A DNA stretch of 64,000 nt from assembly GCF_020379485.1 (NCBI RefSeq), contig NC_063434.1, positions 29,459,401 to 29,523,400 of the forward strand, in the 5' to 3' direction. How positions within the stretch are numbered: the stretch's first letter is position 1; each line of letters starts with the position of its first letter. The notes below the pieces were generated by a model that saw only the letters and a list, made by a program, of their open reading frames with translations, ran no database searches and had not been told where the DNA came from. Positions 19,501 through 35,192 of the stretch are shown here, one piece after another. Origin of the DNA: Brassica napus. Its lineage: Eukaryota; Streptophyta; Magnoliopsida; Brassicales; Brassicaceae. A program made the translations under genes and the position numbers.

Positions 19501-22500
19501 AAAAACTTCATAATACTCCCTAAATCGATGGAATAACCACTATAAAATTATTATTTTCTTGATAAACGGAGAGCACAAAGGCTCCAAACCTCTTTGAACA
19601 TCATCATATGTTAGTGCAGGATGCAACTAGGCATTAAAACAATATTGTCATATTTTTTGAAATTTTCTCAAAATCTATGGGCTAACCCCTACAAAAATAT
19701 TGAGTTTTTGGTAAATACTTTATATACTGAAGCCTATAATCTTTAGTGTTGTTTTAAAATTTCTACCATATTCTACATTTGTATTAATGTATGCTAAACT
19801 CTTTTTCATGGTAAATGAGCATCGTTCAATTGTTTTTATCAATTAATTTAGTAAAACTTCATAATACCCCTAAATCGATGGAATAACCACTATAAAATTA
19901 TTATTTTCTTGATAAACGGAGAGCACAAAGGCTCCAAACCTCTTTGAACATCATCATATGTTAGTGCAGGATGCAACTAGGCATTAAAACAATATTGTCA
20001 TATTTTTTGAAATTTTCTCAAAATCTATGGGCTAACCCCTACAAAAATATTGAGTTTTTGGTAAATACTTTATATACTGAAGCCTATAATCTTTAGTGTT
20101 GTTTTAAAATTTCTACCATATTCTACATTTGTATTAATGTATGCTAAACTCTTTTTCATGGTAAATGAGCATCGTTCAATTTTTTTATCAAATAATTTAA
20201 TAAAACTTCATAATACTCCCTAAATCGATGGAATAACCACTATAAAATTATTATTTTCTTGATAAACGGAGACGACAAAGGCTCCAAACCTCTTTGAACA
20301 TCATCATATGTTAGTGCAGGATGCAACTAGGCATTAAAACAATATTGTCATATTTTTGAAATTTTCTCAAAATCTATGGGCTAACCCCTACAAAAATATT
20401 GAGTTTTTGGTAAATACTTTATATACTGAAGCCTATAATCTTTAGTGTTGTTTTAAAATTTCTACCATATTCTACATTTGTATTAATGTATGCTAAACTC
20501 TTTTTCATGGTAAATGAGCATCGTTCAATTGTTTTTATCAATTAATTTAGTAAAACTTCATAATACCCCCTAAATCGATGGAATAACCACTATAAAATTA
20601 TTATTTTCTTGATAAACGGAGAGCACAAAGGCTCCAAACCTCTTTGAACATCATCATATGTTAGTGCAGGATGCAACTAGGCATTAAAACAATATTGTCA
20701 TATTTTTTGAAATTTTCTCAAAATCTATGGGCTAACCCCTACAAAAATATTGAGTTTTTGGTAAATACTTTATATACTGAAGCCTATAATCTTTAGTGTT
20801 GTTTTAAAATTTCTACCATATTCTACATTTGTATTAATGTATGCTAAACTCTTTTTCATGGTAAATGAGCATCGTTCAATTTTTTTATCAAATAATTTAA
20901 TAAAACTTCATAATACTCCCTAAATCGATGGAATAACCACTATAAAATTATTATTTTCTTGATAAACGGAGACGACAAAGGCTCCAAACCTCTTTGAACA
21001 TCATCATATGGTAGTGCAGGATGCAACTAGGCATTAAAACAATATTGTCATATTTTTTGAAATTTTCTCAAAATCTATGGGCTAACCCCTACAAAAATAT
21101 TGAGTTTTTGGTAAATACTTTATATACTGAAGCCTATAATCTTTAGTGTTGTTTTAAAATTTTACCATATTCTACATTTGTATTAATGTATGCTAAACTC
21201 TTTTTCATGGTAAATGAGCATCGTTCAATTGTTTTTATCAATTAATTTAGTAAAACTTCATAATACCCCCTAAATCGATGGAATAACCAATATAAAATTA
21301 TTATTTTCTTGATAAACGGAGAGCACAAAGGCTCCAAACCTCTTTGAACATCATCATATGTTAGTGCAGGATGCAACTAGGCATTAAAACAATATTGTCA
21401 TATTTTTTGAAATTTTCTCAAAATCTATGGGCTAACCCCTACAAAATATTGAGTTTTTGGTAAATACTTTATATACTGAAGCCTATAATCTTTAGTGTTG
21501 TTTTAAAATTTCTACCATATTCTACATTTGTATTAATGTATGCTAAACTCTTTTTCATGGTAAATGAGCATCGTTCAATTGTTTTTATCAATTAATTTAG
21601 TAAAACTTCATAATACCCCCAAAATCGATGGAATAACCACTATAAAATTATTATTTTCTTGATAAACGGAGAGCACAAAGGCTCCAAACCTCTTTGAACA
21701 TCATCATATGTTAGTGCAGGATGCAACTAGGCATTAAAAAATATTGTCATATTTTTTGAAATTTTCTCAAAATCTATGGGCTAACCCCTACAAAAATATT
21801 GAGTTTTTGGTAAATACTTTATATACTGAAGCCTATAATCTTTAGTGTTGTTTTAAAATTTACCATATTCTACATTTGTATTAATGTATGCTAAACTCTT
21901 TTTCATGGTAAATGAGCATCGTTCAATTGTTTTTATCAATTAATTTAATAAAACTTCATAATACTCCCTAAATCGATGGAATAACCACTATAAAATTATT
22001 ATTTTCTTGATAAACGGAGAGCACAAAGGCTCCAAACCTCTTTGAACATCATCATATGTTAGTGCAGGATGCAACTAGGCATTAAAACAATATTGTCATA
22101 TTTTTTGAAATTTTCTCAAAATCTATGGGCTAACCCCTACAAAAATATTGAGTTTTTGGTAAATACTTTATATACTGAAGCCTATAATCTTTAGTGTTGT
22201 TTTAAAATTTCTACCATATTCTACATTTGTATTAATGTATGCTAAACTCTTTTCATGGTAAATGAGCATCGTTCAATTGTTTTTATCAATTAATTTAGTA
22301 AAACTTCATAATACCCCCTAAATCGATGGAATAACCATTATAAATTATTATTTTCTTGATAAACGGAGAGCACAAAGGCTCCAAACCTCTTTGAACATCA
22401 TCATATGTTAGTGCAGGATGCAACTAGGCATTAAAACAATATTGTCATATTTTTTGAAATTTTCTCAAAATCTATGGGCTAACCCCTACAAAATATTGAG

Positions 22501-25500
22501 TTTTTGGTAAATACTTTATATACTGAAGCCTATAATCTTTAGTGTTGTTTTAAAATTTCTACCATATTCTACATTTGTATTAATGTATGCTAAACTCTTT
22601 TTCATGGTAAATGAGCATCGTTCAATTGTTTTATCAATTAATTTAATAAAACTTCATAATACTCCTAAATCGATGGAATAACCACTATAAAATTATTATT
22701 TTCTTGATAAACGGAGACGACAAAGGCTCCAAACCTCTTTGAACATCATCATATGTTAGTGCAGGATGCAACTAGGCATTAAAACAATATTGTCATATTT
22801 TTTGAAATTTTCTCAAAATCTATGGGCTAACCCCTACAAAAATATTGAGTTTTTGGTAAATACTTTATATACTGAAGCCTATAATCTTTAGTGTTGTTTT
22901 AAAATTTCTACCATATTCTACATTTGTATTAATGTATGCTAAACTCTTTTTCATGGTAAATGAGCATCGTTCAATTGTTTTTATCAATTAATTTAGTAAA
23001 ACTTCATAATACCCCCTAAATCGATGGAATAACCACTATAAAATTATTATTTTCTTGATAAACGGAGAGCACAAAGGCTCCAAACCTCTTTGAACATCAT
23101 CATATGTTAGTGCAGGATGCAACTAGGCATTAAAACAATATTGTCATATTTTTTGAAATTTTCTCAAAATCTATGGGCTAACCCCTACAAAAATATTGAG
23201 TTTTTGGTAAATACTTTATATACTGAAGCCTATAATCTTTAGTGTTGTTTTAAAATTTCTACCATATTCTACATTTGTATTAATGTATGCTAAACTCTTT
23301 TCATGGTAAATGAGCATCGTTCAATTGTTTTTATCAATTAATTTAGTAAAACTTCATAATACCCCCTAAATCGATGGAATAACCACTATAAAATTATTAT
23401 TTTCTTGATAAACGGAGAGCACAAAGGCTCCAAACCTCTTTGAACATCATCATATGTTAGTGCAGGATGCAACTAGGCATTAAAACAATATTGTCATATT
23501 TTTTGAAATTTTCTCAAAATCTATGGGCTAACCCCTACAAAAATATTGAGTTTTTGGTAAATACTTTATATACTGAAGCCTATAATCTTTAGTGTTGTTT
23601 TAAAATTTCTACCATATTCTACATTTGTATTAATGTATGCTAAACTCTTTTTCATGGTAAATGAGCATCGTTCAATTTTTTTATCAAATAATTTAGTAAA
23701 ACTTCATAATACTCCCTAAATCGATGGAATAACCACTATAAAATTATTATTTTCTTGATAAACGGAGACGACAAAGGCTCCAAACCTCTTTGAACATCAT
23801 CATATGTTAGTGCAGGATGCAACTAGGCATTAAAACAATATTGTCATATTTTTTGAAATTTTCTCAAAATCTATGGGCTAACCCCTACAAAAATATTGAG
23901 TTTTTGGTAAATACTTTATATACTGAAGCCTATAATCTTTAGTGTTGTTTTAAAATTTCTACCATATTCTACATTTGTATTAATGTATGCTAAACTATTT
24001 TTCATGGTAAATGAGCATCGTTCAATTGTTTTTATCAATTAATTTAGTAAAACTTCATAATACCCCCTAAATCGATGGAATAACCACTATAAAATTATTA
24101 TTTTCTTGATAAACGGAGAGCACAAAGGCTCCAAACCTCTTTGAACATCATCATATGTTAGTGCAGGATGCAACTAGGCATTAAAACAATATTGTCATAT
24201 TTTTTGAAATTTTCTCAAAATCTATGGGCTAACCCCTACAAAAATATTGAGTTTTTGGTAAATACTTTATATACTGAAGCCTATAATCTTTAGTGTTGTT
24301 TTAAAATTTCTACCATATTCTACATTTGTATTAATGTATGCTAAACTCTTTTTCATGGTAAATGAGCATCGTTCAATTGTTTTTATCAATTAATTTAGTA
24401 AAACTTCATAATACCCCCTAAATCGATGGAATAACCACTATAAAATTATTATTTTCTTGATAAACGGAGAGCACAAAGGCTCCAAACCTCTTTGAACATC
24501 ATCATATGTTAGTGCAGGATGCAACTAGGCATTAAAACAATATTGTCATATTTTTTGAAATTTTCTCAAAATCTATGGGCTAACCCCTACAAAAATATTG
24601 AGTTTTTGGTAAATACTTTATATACTGAAGCCTATAATCTTTAGTGTTGTTTTAAAATTTCTACCATATTCTACATTTGTATTAATGTATGCTAAACTCT
24701 TTTTCATGGTAAATGAGCATCGTTCAATTGTTTTTATCAATTAATTTAGTAAAACTTCATAATACCCCCTAAATCGATGGAATAACCACTATAAAATTAT
24801 TATTTTCTTGATAAACGGAGAGCACAAAGGCTCCAAACCTCTTTGAACATCATCATATGTTAGTGCAGGATGCAACTAGGCATTAAAACAATATTGTCAT
24901 ATTTTTTGAAATTTTCTCAAAATCTATGGGCTAACCCCTACAAAAATATTGAGTTTTTGGTAAATACTTTATATACTGAAGCCTATAATCTTTAGTGTTG
25001 TTTTAAAATTTCTACCATATTCTACATTTGTATTAATGTATGCTAAACTATTTTTCATGGTAAATGAGCATCGTTCAATTGTTTTTATCAATTAATTTAG
25101 TAAAACTTCATAATACCCCCTAAATCGATGGAATAACCACTATAAATTTTTTTTTTTTTGATAAACGGAGAGCACAAAGGCTCCAAACCTCTTTGAACAT
25201 CATCATATGTTAGTGCAGGATGCAACTAGGCATTAAAACAATATTGTCATATTTTTTGAAATTTTCTCAAAATCTATGGGCTAACCCCTACAAAAATATT
25301 GAGTTTTTGGTAAATACTTTATATACTGAAGCCTATAATCTTTAGTGTTGTTTTAAAATTTCTACCATATTCTACATTTGTATTAATGTATGCTAAACTC
25401 TTTTTCATGGTAAATGAGCATCGTTCAATTGTTTTTATCAATTAATTTAGTAAAACTTCATAATACTCCCTAAATCGATGGAATAACCACTATAAAATTA

Positions 25501-28500
25501 TTATTTTCTTGATAAACGGAGAGCACAAAGGCTCCAAACCTCTTTGAACATCATCATATGTTAGTGCAGGATGCAACTAGGCATTAAAACAATATTGTCA
25601 TATTTTTTGAAATTTTCTCAAAATCTATGGGCTAACCCCTACAAAAATATTGAGTTTTTGGTAAATACTTTATATACTGAAGCCTATAATCTTTAGTGTT
25701 GTTTTAAAATTTCTACCATATTCTACATTTGTATTAATGTATGCTAAACTATTTTCATGGTAAATGAGCATCGTTCAATTGTTTTTATCAATTAATTTAG
25801 TAAAACTTCATAATACCCCCTAAATCGATGGAATAACCACTATAAAATTATTATTTTCTTGATAAACGGAGAGCACAAAGGCTCCAAACCTCTTTGAACA
25901 TCATCATATGTTAGTGCAGGATGCAACTAGGCATTAAAGCAATATTGTCATATTTTTTGAAATTTTCTCAAAATCTATGGGCTAACCCCTACAAAAATAT
26001 TGAGTTTTTGGTAAATACTTTATATACTGAAGCCTATAATCTTTAGTGTTGTTTAAAATTTCTACCATATTCTACATTTGTATTAATGTATGCTAAACTT
26101 TTTCATGGTAAATGAGCATCGTTCAATTGTTTTTATCAATTAATTTAGTAAAACTTCATAATACCCCCTAAATCGATGGAATAACCACTATAAAATTATT
26201 ATTTTCTTGATAAACGGAGAGCACAAAGGCTCCAAACCTCTTTGAACATCATCATATGTTAGTGCAGGATGCAACTAGGCATTAAAACAATATTGTCATA
26301 TTTTTTGAAATTTTCTCAAAATCTATGGGCTAACCCCTACAAAAATATTGAGTTTTTGGTAAATACTTTATATACTGAAGCCTATAATCTTTAGTGTTGT
26401 TTTAAAATTTCTACCATATTCTACATTTTTATTAATGTATGCTAAACTCTTTTTCATGGTAAATGAGCATCGTTCAATTGTTTTATAAATTAATTTAATA
26501 AAACTTCATAATACTCCCTAAATCGATGGAATAACCACTATAAATTATTATTTTCTTGATAAACGGAGACGACAAAGGCTCCAAACCTCTTTGAACATCA
26601 TCATATGTTAGTGCAGGATGCAACTAGGAATTAAAACAATATTGTCATATATTTTGAAATTTTCTCAAAATCTATGGGCTAACCCCTACAAAAATATTGA
26701 GTTTTTGGTAAATACTTTATATACTGAAGCCTATAATCTTTAGTGTTGTTTTAAAATTTCTACCATATTCTACATTTGTATTAATGTATGCTAAACTCTT
26801 TTTCATGGTAAATGAGCATCGTTCAATTGTTTTTATCAATTAATTTAGTAAAACTTCATATACCCCCTAAATCGATGGAATAACCACTATAAAATTATTA
26901 TTTTCTTGATAAACGGAGAGCACAAAGGCTCCAAACCTCTTTGAACATCATCATATGTTAGTGAGGATGCAACTAGGCATTAAACAATATTGTCATATTT
27001 TTTGAAATTTTCTCAAAATCTATGGGCTAACCCCTACAAAAATATTGAGTTTTTAGTAAATACTTTATATACTGAAGCCTATAATCTTAGTGTTATTTTA
27101 AAATTTCTACCATATTCTACATTTGTATTAATATATGCTAAACTATTTTTCATGGTAAATGAGCATCGTTCAATTGTTTTTATCAATTAATTTAGTAAAA
27201 CTTCATAATACCCCTAAATCGATGGAATAACCACTATAAAATTATTATTTTTTGATAAACGGAGAGCACAAAGGCTCCAAACCTCTTTGAACATCATCAT
27301 ATGTTAGTGCAGGATGCAACTAGGCATTAAAACAATATTGTCATATTTTTGAAATTTTCTCAAAATCTATGGGCTAACCCTACAAAAATATTGAGTTTTT
27401 GGTAAATACTTTATATACTGAAGCCTATATCTTTAGTGTGTTTTAAAATTTCTACCATATTCTACATTTGTATTAATGTATGCTAAACTCTTTTTCATGG
27501 TAAATGAGCATCGTTCAATTTTTTATCAATTAATTTAATAAAACTTCATAATACTCCTAAATCGATGGAATAACCACTATAAAATTATTATTTTCTTGAT
27601 AAACGGAGACGACAAAGGCTAAACCTCTTTGAACATCATCATATGTTAGTGCAGGATGCAACTAGGCATTAAAACAATATTGTCATATTTTTGAAATTTT
27701 CTCAAAATCTATGGGCTAACCCCTACAAAAATATTGAGTTTTTGGTAAATACTTTATATACTGAAGCCTATAATCTTTAGTGTTGTTTTAAAATTTCTAC
27801 CATATTCTACATTTGTATTAATGTATGCTAAACTATTTTTCATGGTAAATGAGCATCGTAAAACTTCATAATACCCCCTAAATCGATGGAATAACCACTA
27901 TAAAATTATTATTTTCTTGATAAACGGAGAGCACAAAGGCTCCAAACCTCTTTGAACATCATCATATGTTAGTGCAGGATGCAACTAGGCATTAAAACAA
28001 TATTGTCATATTTTTTGAAATTTTCTCAAAATCTATGGGCTAACCCCTACAAAAATATTGAGTTTTTGGTAAATACTTTATATACTGAAGCCATATATCT
28101 TTAGTGTTGTTTTAAAATTTCTACCATATTCTACATTTGTATTAATGTATGCTAAACTATTTTCATGGTAAATGAGCATCGTTCAATTGTTTTTATCAAT
28201 TAATTTAGTAAAACTTCATAATACCCCCTAAATCGATGGAATAACCACTATAAAATTATTATTTTCTTGATAAACGGAGAGCACAAAGGCTCCAAACCTC
28301 TTGAACATCATCATATGTTAGTGCAGGATGCAACTAGGCATTAAAAGCAATATGTCATATTTTTTGAAATTTTCTCAAAATCTATGGGCTAACCCCTACA
28401 AAAATATTGAGTTTTGGTAAATACTTTATATACTGAAGCTATAATTTAGTGTTGTTTTAAATTTCTACCATATTCTACATTTGTATTAATGTATGCTAAA

Positions 28501-31500
28501 CTATTTTTCATGGTAAATGAGCATCGTTCAATTGTTTTTATCAATTAATTTAGTAAAACTTCATAATACCCCCTAAATCGATGGAATAACCACTATAAAA
28601 TTATTATTTTCTTGATAAACGGAGAGCACAAAGGCTCCAAACCTCTTTGAACATCATCATATGTTAGTGAGGATGCAACTAGGCATTAAAAGCAATATTG
28701 TCATATTTTTGAAATTTTCTCAAAATCTATGGGCTAACCCCTACAAAAATATTGAGTTTTTGGTAAATACTTTATATACTGAAGCCTATAATCTTTAGTG
28801 TTGTTTTAAATTTTTACCATATTCTACATTTGTATTAATGTATGCTAAACTATTTTTCATGGTAAATGAGCATCGTTCAATTGTTTTTATCAATTAATTT
28901 GTAAAACTTCATAATACCCCAAAATCGATGGAATAACCACTATAAATTTTTATTTTCTTGATAAACGGAGAGCACAAAGGCTCCAAACCTCTTTGAACAT
29001 CATCATATGTTAGTGCAGGATGCAACTAGGCATTAAAAAAATATTGTTAATTTTTTGAAATTTTCTCAAAATCTATGGGCTAACCCCTACAAAAAAATTG
29101 AGTTTTTGGTAAATACTTTATATACTGAAGCCTATAATCTTTAGTGTTGTTTTAAAAATTTTACCATATTCTACATTTGTATTAATGTATGCTAAACTAT
29201 TTTTCATGGTAAATGAGCATCGTTCAATTGTTTTTATCAATTAATTTAGTAAAACTTCATAATACTCCCTAAATCGGGAATAACCACTAAAATTATTATT
29301 TTCTTGATAAACGGAGAGCACAAAGGCTCCAAACCTCTTTGAAACATCATATGTTAGTGCAGGATGCAACTAGGCATTAAAGCAATATTGTCATATTTTT
29401 TGAAATTTTCTCAAAATCTATGGGCTAACCCCTACAAAATATTGAGTTTTTGGTAAATACTTTATATACTGAAGCCTATAATCTTAGTGTTGTTTTAAAA
29501 TTTCTACCATATTCTTATTTGTATTAATGTATGCTAAACTATTTTCATGGTAAATGAGCATCGTTCAATTGTTTTTATCAATTAATTTAGTAAAACTTCA
29601 TAATACCCCTAAATCGATGGAATAACCCCATATAAAATTATTATTTTCTTGATAAACGGAGAGCACAAAGGCTCCAACCTCTTTGAACATCATCATATGT
29701 TAGTGCAGGATGCAACTAGGCATTAAAACAATATTGTCATATTTTTGAAATTTTCTCAAAATCTATGGGCTAACCCCTACAAAAATATTGAGTTTTTGGT
29801 AAATACTTTATATACTGAAGCCTATAATCTTTAGTGTTGTTTTAAAATTTCTACCATATTCTACATTGTATTAATGTATGCTAACTCTTTTTCATGGTAA
29901 ATGAGCATCGTTCAATTGTTTTTATCAATTAATTTAGTAAAACTTCATAATACCCCCTAAATCGATGGAATAACCAATATAAAATTATTATTTTCTTGAT
30001 AAACGGAGAGCACAAAGCTCCAAACCTCTTTGAACATCATCATATGTTAGTGCAGGATGCAACTAGGCATTAAAACAATATTGTCATATTTTTTGAAATT
30101 TTCTCAAAATCTATGGGCTAACCCCTACAAAAATATTGAGTTTTTGGTAAATACTTTATATACTGAAGCCTATAATCTTTAGTGTGTTTAAAATTTCTAC
30201 CATATTCTACATTTGTATTAATGTATGCTAAACTATTTTTCATGGTAAATGAGCATCGTTCAATTGTTTTTATCAATTAATTTGTAAAACTTCATAATAC
30301 CCCTAAATCGATGGAATAACCACTATAAAATTATTATTTTCTTGATAAACGGAGAGCACAAAGGCTCCAAACCTCTTTGAACATCATCATATGTTAGTGC
30401 AGGATGCAACTAGGCATTAAAACAATATTGTCATATTTTTTGAAATTTTCTCAAAATCTATGGGCTAACCCCTACAAAAATATTGAGTTTTGGTAAATAC
30501 TTTATATACTGAAGCCTATAATCTTTAGTGTTGTTTTAAAATTCTACCATATTCTACATTTGTATTAATGTATGCTAAACTCTTTTCATGGTAAATGAGC
30601 ATCGTTCAATTGTTTTTATCAATTAATTTAGAAACTTCATAATACCCCCTAAATCGATGGAATAACCACTATAAAATTATTATTTTCTTGATAAACGGAG
30701 AGACAAAGGCTCCAAACCTCTTTGAACATCATCATATGTTAGTGCAGGATGCAACTAGGCATTAAAACAATATTGTCATATTTTTTGAAATTTTCTCAAA
30801 ATCTATGGGCTAACCCCTACAAAAATATTGAGTTTTTGATAAATACTTTATATACTGAAGCCTATAATCTTTAGTGTTGTTTTAAAATTTCTACCATATT
30901 CTACATTTGTATTAATGTATGCTAAACTCTTTTTCATGGTAAATGAGCATCGTTCAATTGTTTTATCAATTAATTTAAAACTTCATAATACTCCCTAAAT
31001 CGATGGAATAACCACTATAAAATTATTATTTTCTTGATAAACGGAGACGACAAATGCTCCAAACCTCTTTGAACATCATCATATGTTAGTGCAGGATGCA
31101 ACTAGGCATTAAAACAATATTGTCATATTTTTTGAAATTTTCTCAAAATCTATGGGCTAACCCCTACAAAAATATTGAGTTTTTGGTAAATACTTTATAT
31201 ACTGAAGCCTATAATCTTTAGTGTTGTTTTAAAATTTCTACCATATTCTACATTTTTATTAATGTATGCTAAACTCTTTTTCATGGTAATGAGCATCGTT
31301 CAATTGTTTTTATCAATTAATTTAGTAAAACTTCATAATACCCCCTAAATCGATGGAATAACCACTATAAAATTATTTTCTTGATAAACGGAGAGCACAA
31401 AGGCTCCAAACCTCTTTGAACATCATCATATGTTAGTGCAGGATGCAACTAGGCATTAAAGCAATATTGTCATATTTTTTGAAATTTTCTCAAAATCTAT

Positions 31501-34500
31501 GGGCTAACCCCTACAAAAATATTGAGTTTTTGGTAAATACTTTATATACTGAAGCCTATAATCTTTAGTGTTGTTTTAAAATTTCTACCATATTCTATAT
31601 TTGTATTAATGTATGCTAAACTATTTTTCATGGTAAATGAGCATCGTTCAATTGTTTTATCAATTAATTTAGTAAAACTTCATAATACCCCCTAAATCGA
31701 TGGAATAACCACTATAAAAATTATTATTTTCTTGATAAACGGAGAGCACAAAGGCTCCAAACCTCTTTGAACATCATCATATGTTAGTGCAGGATGCAAC
31801 TAGGCATTAAAAAATATTGTCATATTTTTTGAAATTTTCTCAAAATCTATGGGCTAACCCCTACAAAAATATTGAGTTTTTGGTAAATACTTTATATACT
31901 GAAGCCTATAATCTTTAGTGTTGTTTTAAAATTTCTACCATATTCTACATTTTATTAATGTATGCTAAACTTTTTCATGGTAAATGAGCATCGTTCAATT
32001 TTTTATCAATTAATTTAGTAAAACTTCATAATACTCCCTAAATCGATGGAATAACCACTATAAAATTATTATTTCTTGATAAACGGAGAGCACAAAGGCT
32101 CCAAACCTCTTTGAACATCATCATATGTTAGTGCAGGATGCAACTAGGCATTAAAACAATATTGTCATATTTTTTGAAATTTTCTCAAAATCTATGGGCT
32201 AACCCCTACAAAAATATTGAGTTTTGGTAAATACTTTATATACTGAAGCCATAATCTTTAGTGTTGTTTTAAAATTTCTACCATATTCTACATTTGTATT
32301 AATGTATGCTAAACTATTTTCATGGTAAATGAGCATCGTTCAATTGTTTTTATCAATTAATTTAGTAAAACTTCATAATACCCCCTAAATCGATGGAATA
32401 ACCACTATAAAATTATTATTTTCTTGATAAACGGAGAGCACAAAGGCTCCAAACCTCTTTGAACATCATCATATGTTAGTGCAGGATGCAACTAGGCATT
32501 AAAACAATATTGTCATATTTTTTGAAATTTTCTCAAAATCTATGGGCTAACCCCTACAAAAATATTGAGTTTTTGGTAAATACTTTATATACTGAAGCCT
32601 ATAATCTTTAGTGTTGTTTTAAAATTTCTACCATATTCTACATTTGTATTAATGTATGCTAAACTATTTTCATGGTAAATGAGCATCGTTCAATTGTTTT
32701 TATCAATTAATTTAGTAAAACTTCATAATACCCCCAAAATCGATGGAATAACCACTATAAAATTATTATTTTCTTGATAAACGGAGAGCACAAAGGCTCC
32801 AAACCTCTTTGAACATCATCATATGTTAGTCAGGATGGATGCAACTAGGCATTTAAAACAATATTGTCATATTTTTTGAAATTTTCTCAAAATATATGGG
32901 CTAACCCCTACAAAAATATTGAGTTTTGGTAAATACTTTATATACTGAAGCCTATAATCTTTAGTGTTGTTTTAAAATTTCTACCATATTCTACATTTGT
33001 ATTAATGTATGCTAAACTTTTTTCATGGTAAATGAGCATCGTTCAATTGTTTTTATCAATTAATTTAGTAAAACTTCATAATACCCCTAAATCGATGGAA
33101 TAACCACTATAAAATTATTATTTTCTTGATAAACGGAGAGCACAAAGGCTCCAACCTCTTTGAACATCATCATATGTTAGTGCAGGATGCAACTAGGCAT
33201 TAAAAACAATTGTCTTTTTTGAAATTTTCTCAAAATCTATGGGCTAACCCCTACAAAAATATTGAGTTTTTGGTAAATACTTTATATACTGAAGCCTATA
33301 TCTTTAGTGTTGTTTTAAAATTTCTACCATATTCTACATTTGTATTAATGTATGCTAAACTCTTTTTCATGGTAAATGAGCATCGTTCAAATTTTTTATC
33401 AAAAATTTAATAAAACTTCATAATACTCCCAAATCGATGGAATAACCAATATAAAATTATTATTTTCTTGATAAACGGAGACGACAAAGGCTCCAAACCT
33501 CTTTGAACATCATCATATGTTAGTGCAGGATGCAACTAGGCATTAAAACAATATTGTCATATTTTTTGAAATTTTCTCAAAATCTATGGGCTAACCCTAC
33601 AAAATATTGAGTTTTTGGTAAATACTTTATATACTGAAGCCTATAATCTTTAGTGTTTTTTTAAATTTTACCATATTCTACATTTTATTAATGTATGCTA
33701 AACTCTTTTTCATGGTAAATGAGCATCGTTCAATTGTTTTTATCAATTTAATTTAGTAAAACTTCATAATACCCCTAAATCGATGGAATAACCACTATAA
33801 ATTATTATTTTCTTGATAAACGGAGACGACAAAGGCTCCAAACTCTTTGAACATCATCATTGTTAGTGCAGGATGCAACTAGGCATTAAAACAATATTGT
33901 CATATTTTTTGAAATTTTCTCAAAATCTATGGGCAACCCCTACAAATATTGAGTTTTTGGTAAATACTTATATACTGAAGCCTATAATCTTTAGTGTTGT
34001 TTTAAAATTTCTACCATATTCTACATTTGTATTAATGTATGCTAAACTATTTTTCATGGTAAATGAGCATCGTTCAATTGTTTTTATCAATTAATTTGTA
34101 AAACTTCATAATACCCCCTAAATCGATGGAATAACCACTATAAAATATTATTTTCTTGATAAACGGAGAGACAAAGGCTCCAACACCTCTTTGAACATCA
34201 TCATATGTTAGTGCAGGATGCAACTAGGCATTAAAACAATATTGTCATATTTTTTGAATTTTCTCAAAATCTATGGGCTAACCCCTACAAAAATATTGAG
34301 TTTTTGGTAAATACTTTATATACTGAAGCCTATAATCTTAGTGTTGTTTTAAAATTTCTACCATATTCTACATTTGTATTATGTATGCTAAACATTTTCA
34401 TGGTAAATGAGCATCGTTCAATTGTTTTATCAATTAATTTGTAAACTTCATAATACCCCAAAATCGATGGAATAACCCTATAAAAATTATTATTTTCTTG

Positions 34501-35092
34501 ATAAACGGAGAGCACAAAGGCTCCAAACCTCTTTGAACATCATCATATGTTAGTGCAGGATGCAACTAGGCATTAAAACATATTGTCATATTTTTTGAAA
34601 TTTTCTCAAAATCTATGGGCTAACCCCTACAAAAATATTGAGTTTTGGTAAATACTTTATATACTGAAGCCTATAATCTTTAGTGTGTTTTAAAATTTCT
34701 ACCATATTCTACATTTGTATATAATGTATGCTAAATCTTTTTCATGGTAAATGAGCATCGTTCAATTGTTTTTTCAATTAATTTAATAAAACTTCATAAT
34801 ACTCCCAAAATCGATGGAATAAACCACTATAAATTATTATTTCTTGATAAACGGAGACGACAAAGGCTCCAAACCTCTTTGAACATCATCATATGTTAGT
34901 GCAGGATGCAACTAGGCATTAAACAATATTGTCATATTTTTTGAATTTTTCTCAAAATCTATGGGCTAACCCCTACAAAAATATTGAGTTTTTTGGTAAA
35001 TACTTATATACTGAAGCCTATAATCTTTAGTGTTGTTTTAAAATTTTACATATTCTACATTTTTATTAATGTATTGCTAAACTTTTTTCATG
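16561..35092 (+). repeat. ~350-bp satellite array, forward orientation (about 53 monomers)
   Basis: Continues the array of 1-1773 in the same direction; for instance gagtttttgg recurs at about 16904, 17254 and 17605. Monomers are very similar. Two variants alternate irregularly: A ('gagagcacaaagg', 'ataccccctaaatc', 'atcaattaatttag') and B ('gacgacaaagg', 'atactccctaaatc', 'atcaaataatttaataaaac'). Locally B-A-B patterns occur (about 20160-21000). From about 26500 on, one-base deletions become frequent, growing denser towards the gap. One monomer near 27858 lacks about 30 bp, and one near 25146-25159 has a T-only stretch in place of 'ttattattttcttg'. There is no gene. Confidence 0.95.
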
Positions 35093-35192
35093 NNNNNNNN
35101 NNNNNNNNNNNNNNNNNNNNNNNNNNNNNNNNNNNNNNNNNNNNNNNNNNNNNNNNNNNNNNNNNNNNNNNNNNNNNNNNNNNNNNNNNNNN
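35093..35192. other. Assembly gap (100 N)
   Basis: Exactly 100 N, the conventional length for a gap of unknown size. Sequence on both sides is satellite but of different subfamily and opposite orientation, so order and orientation of the two sides rest on scaffolding evidence not visible here. Confidence 0.98.
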
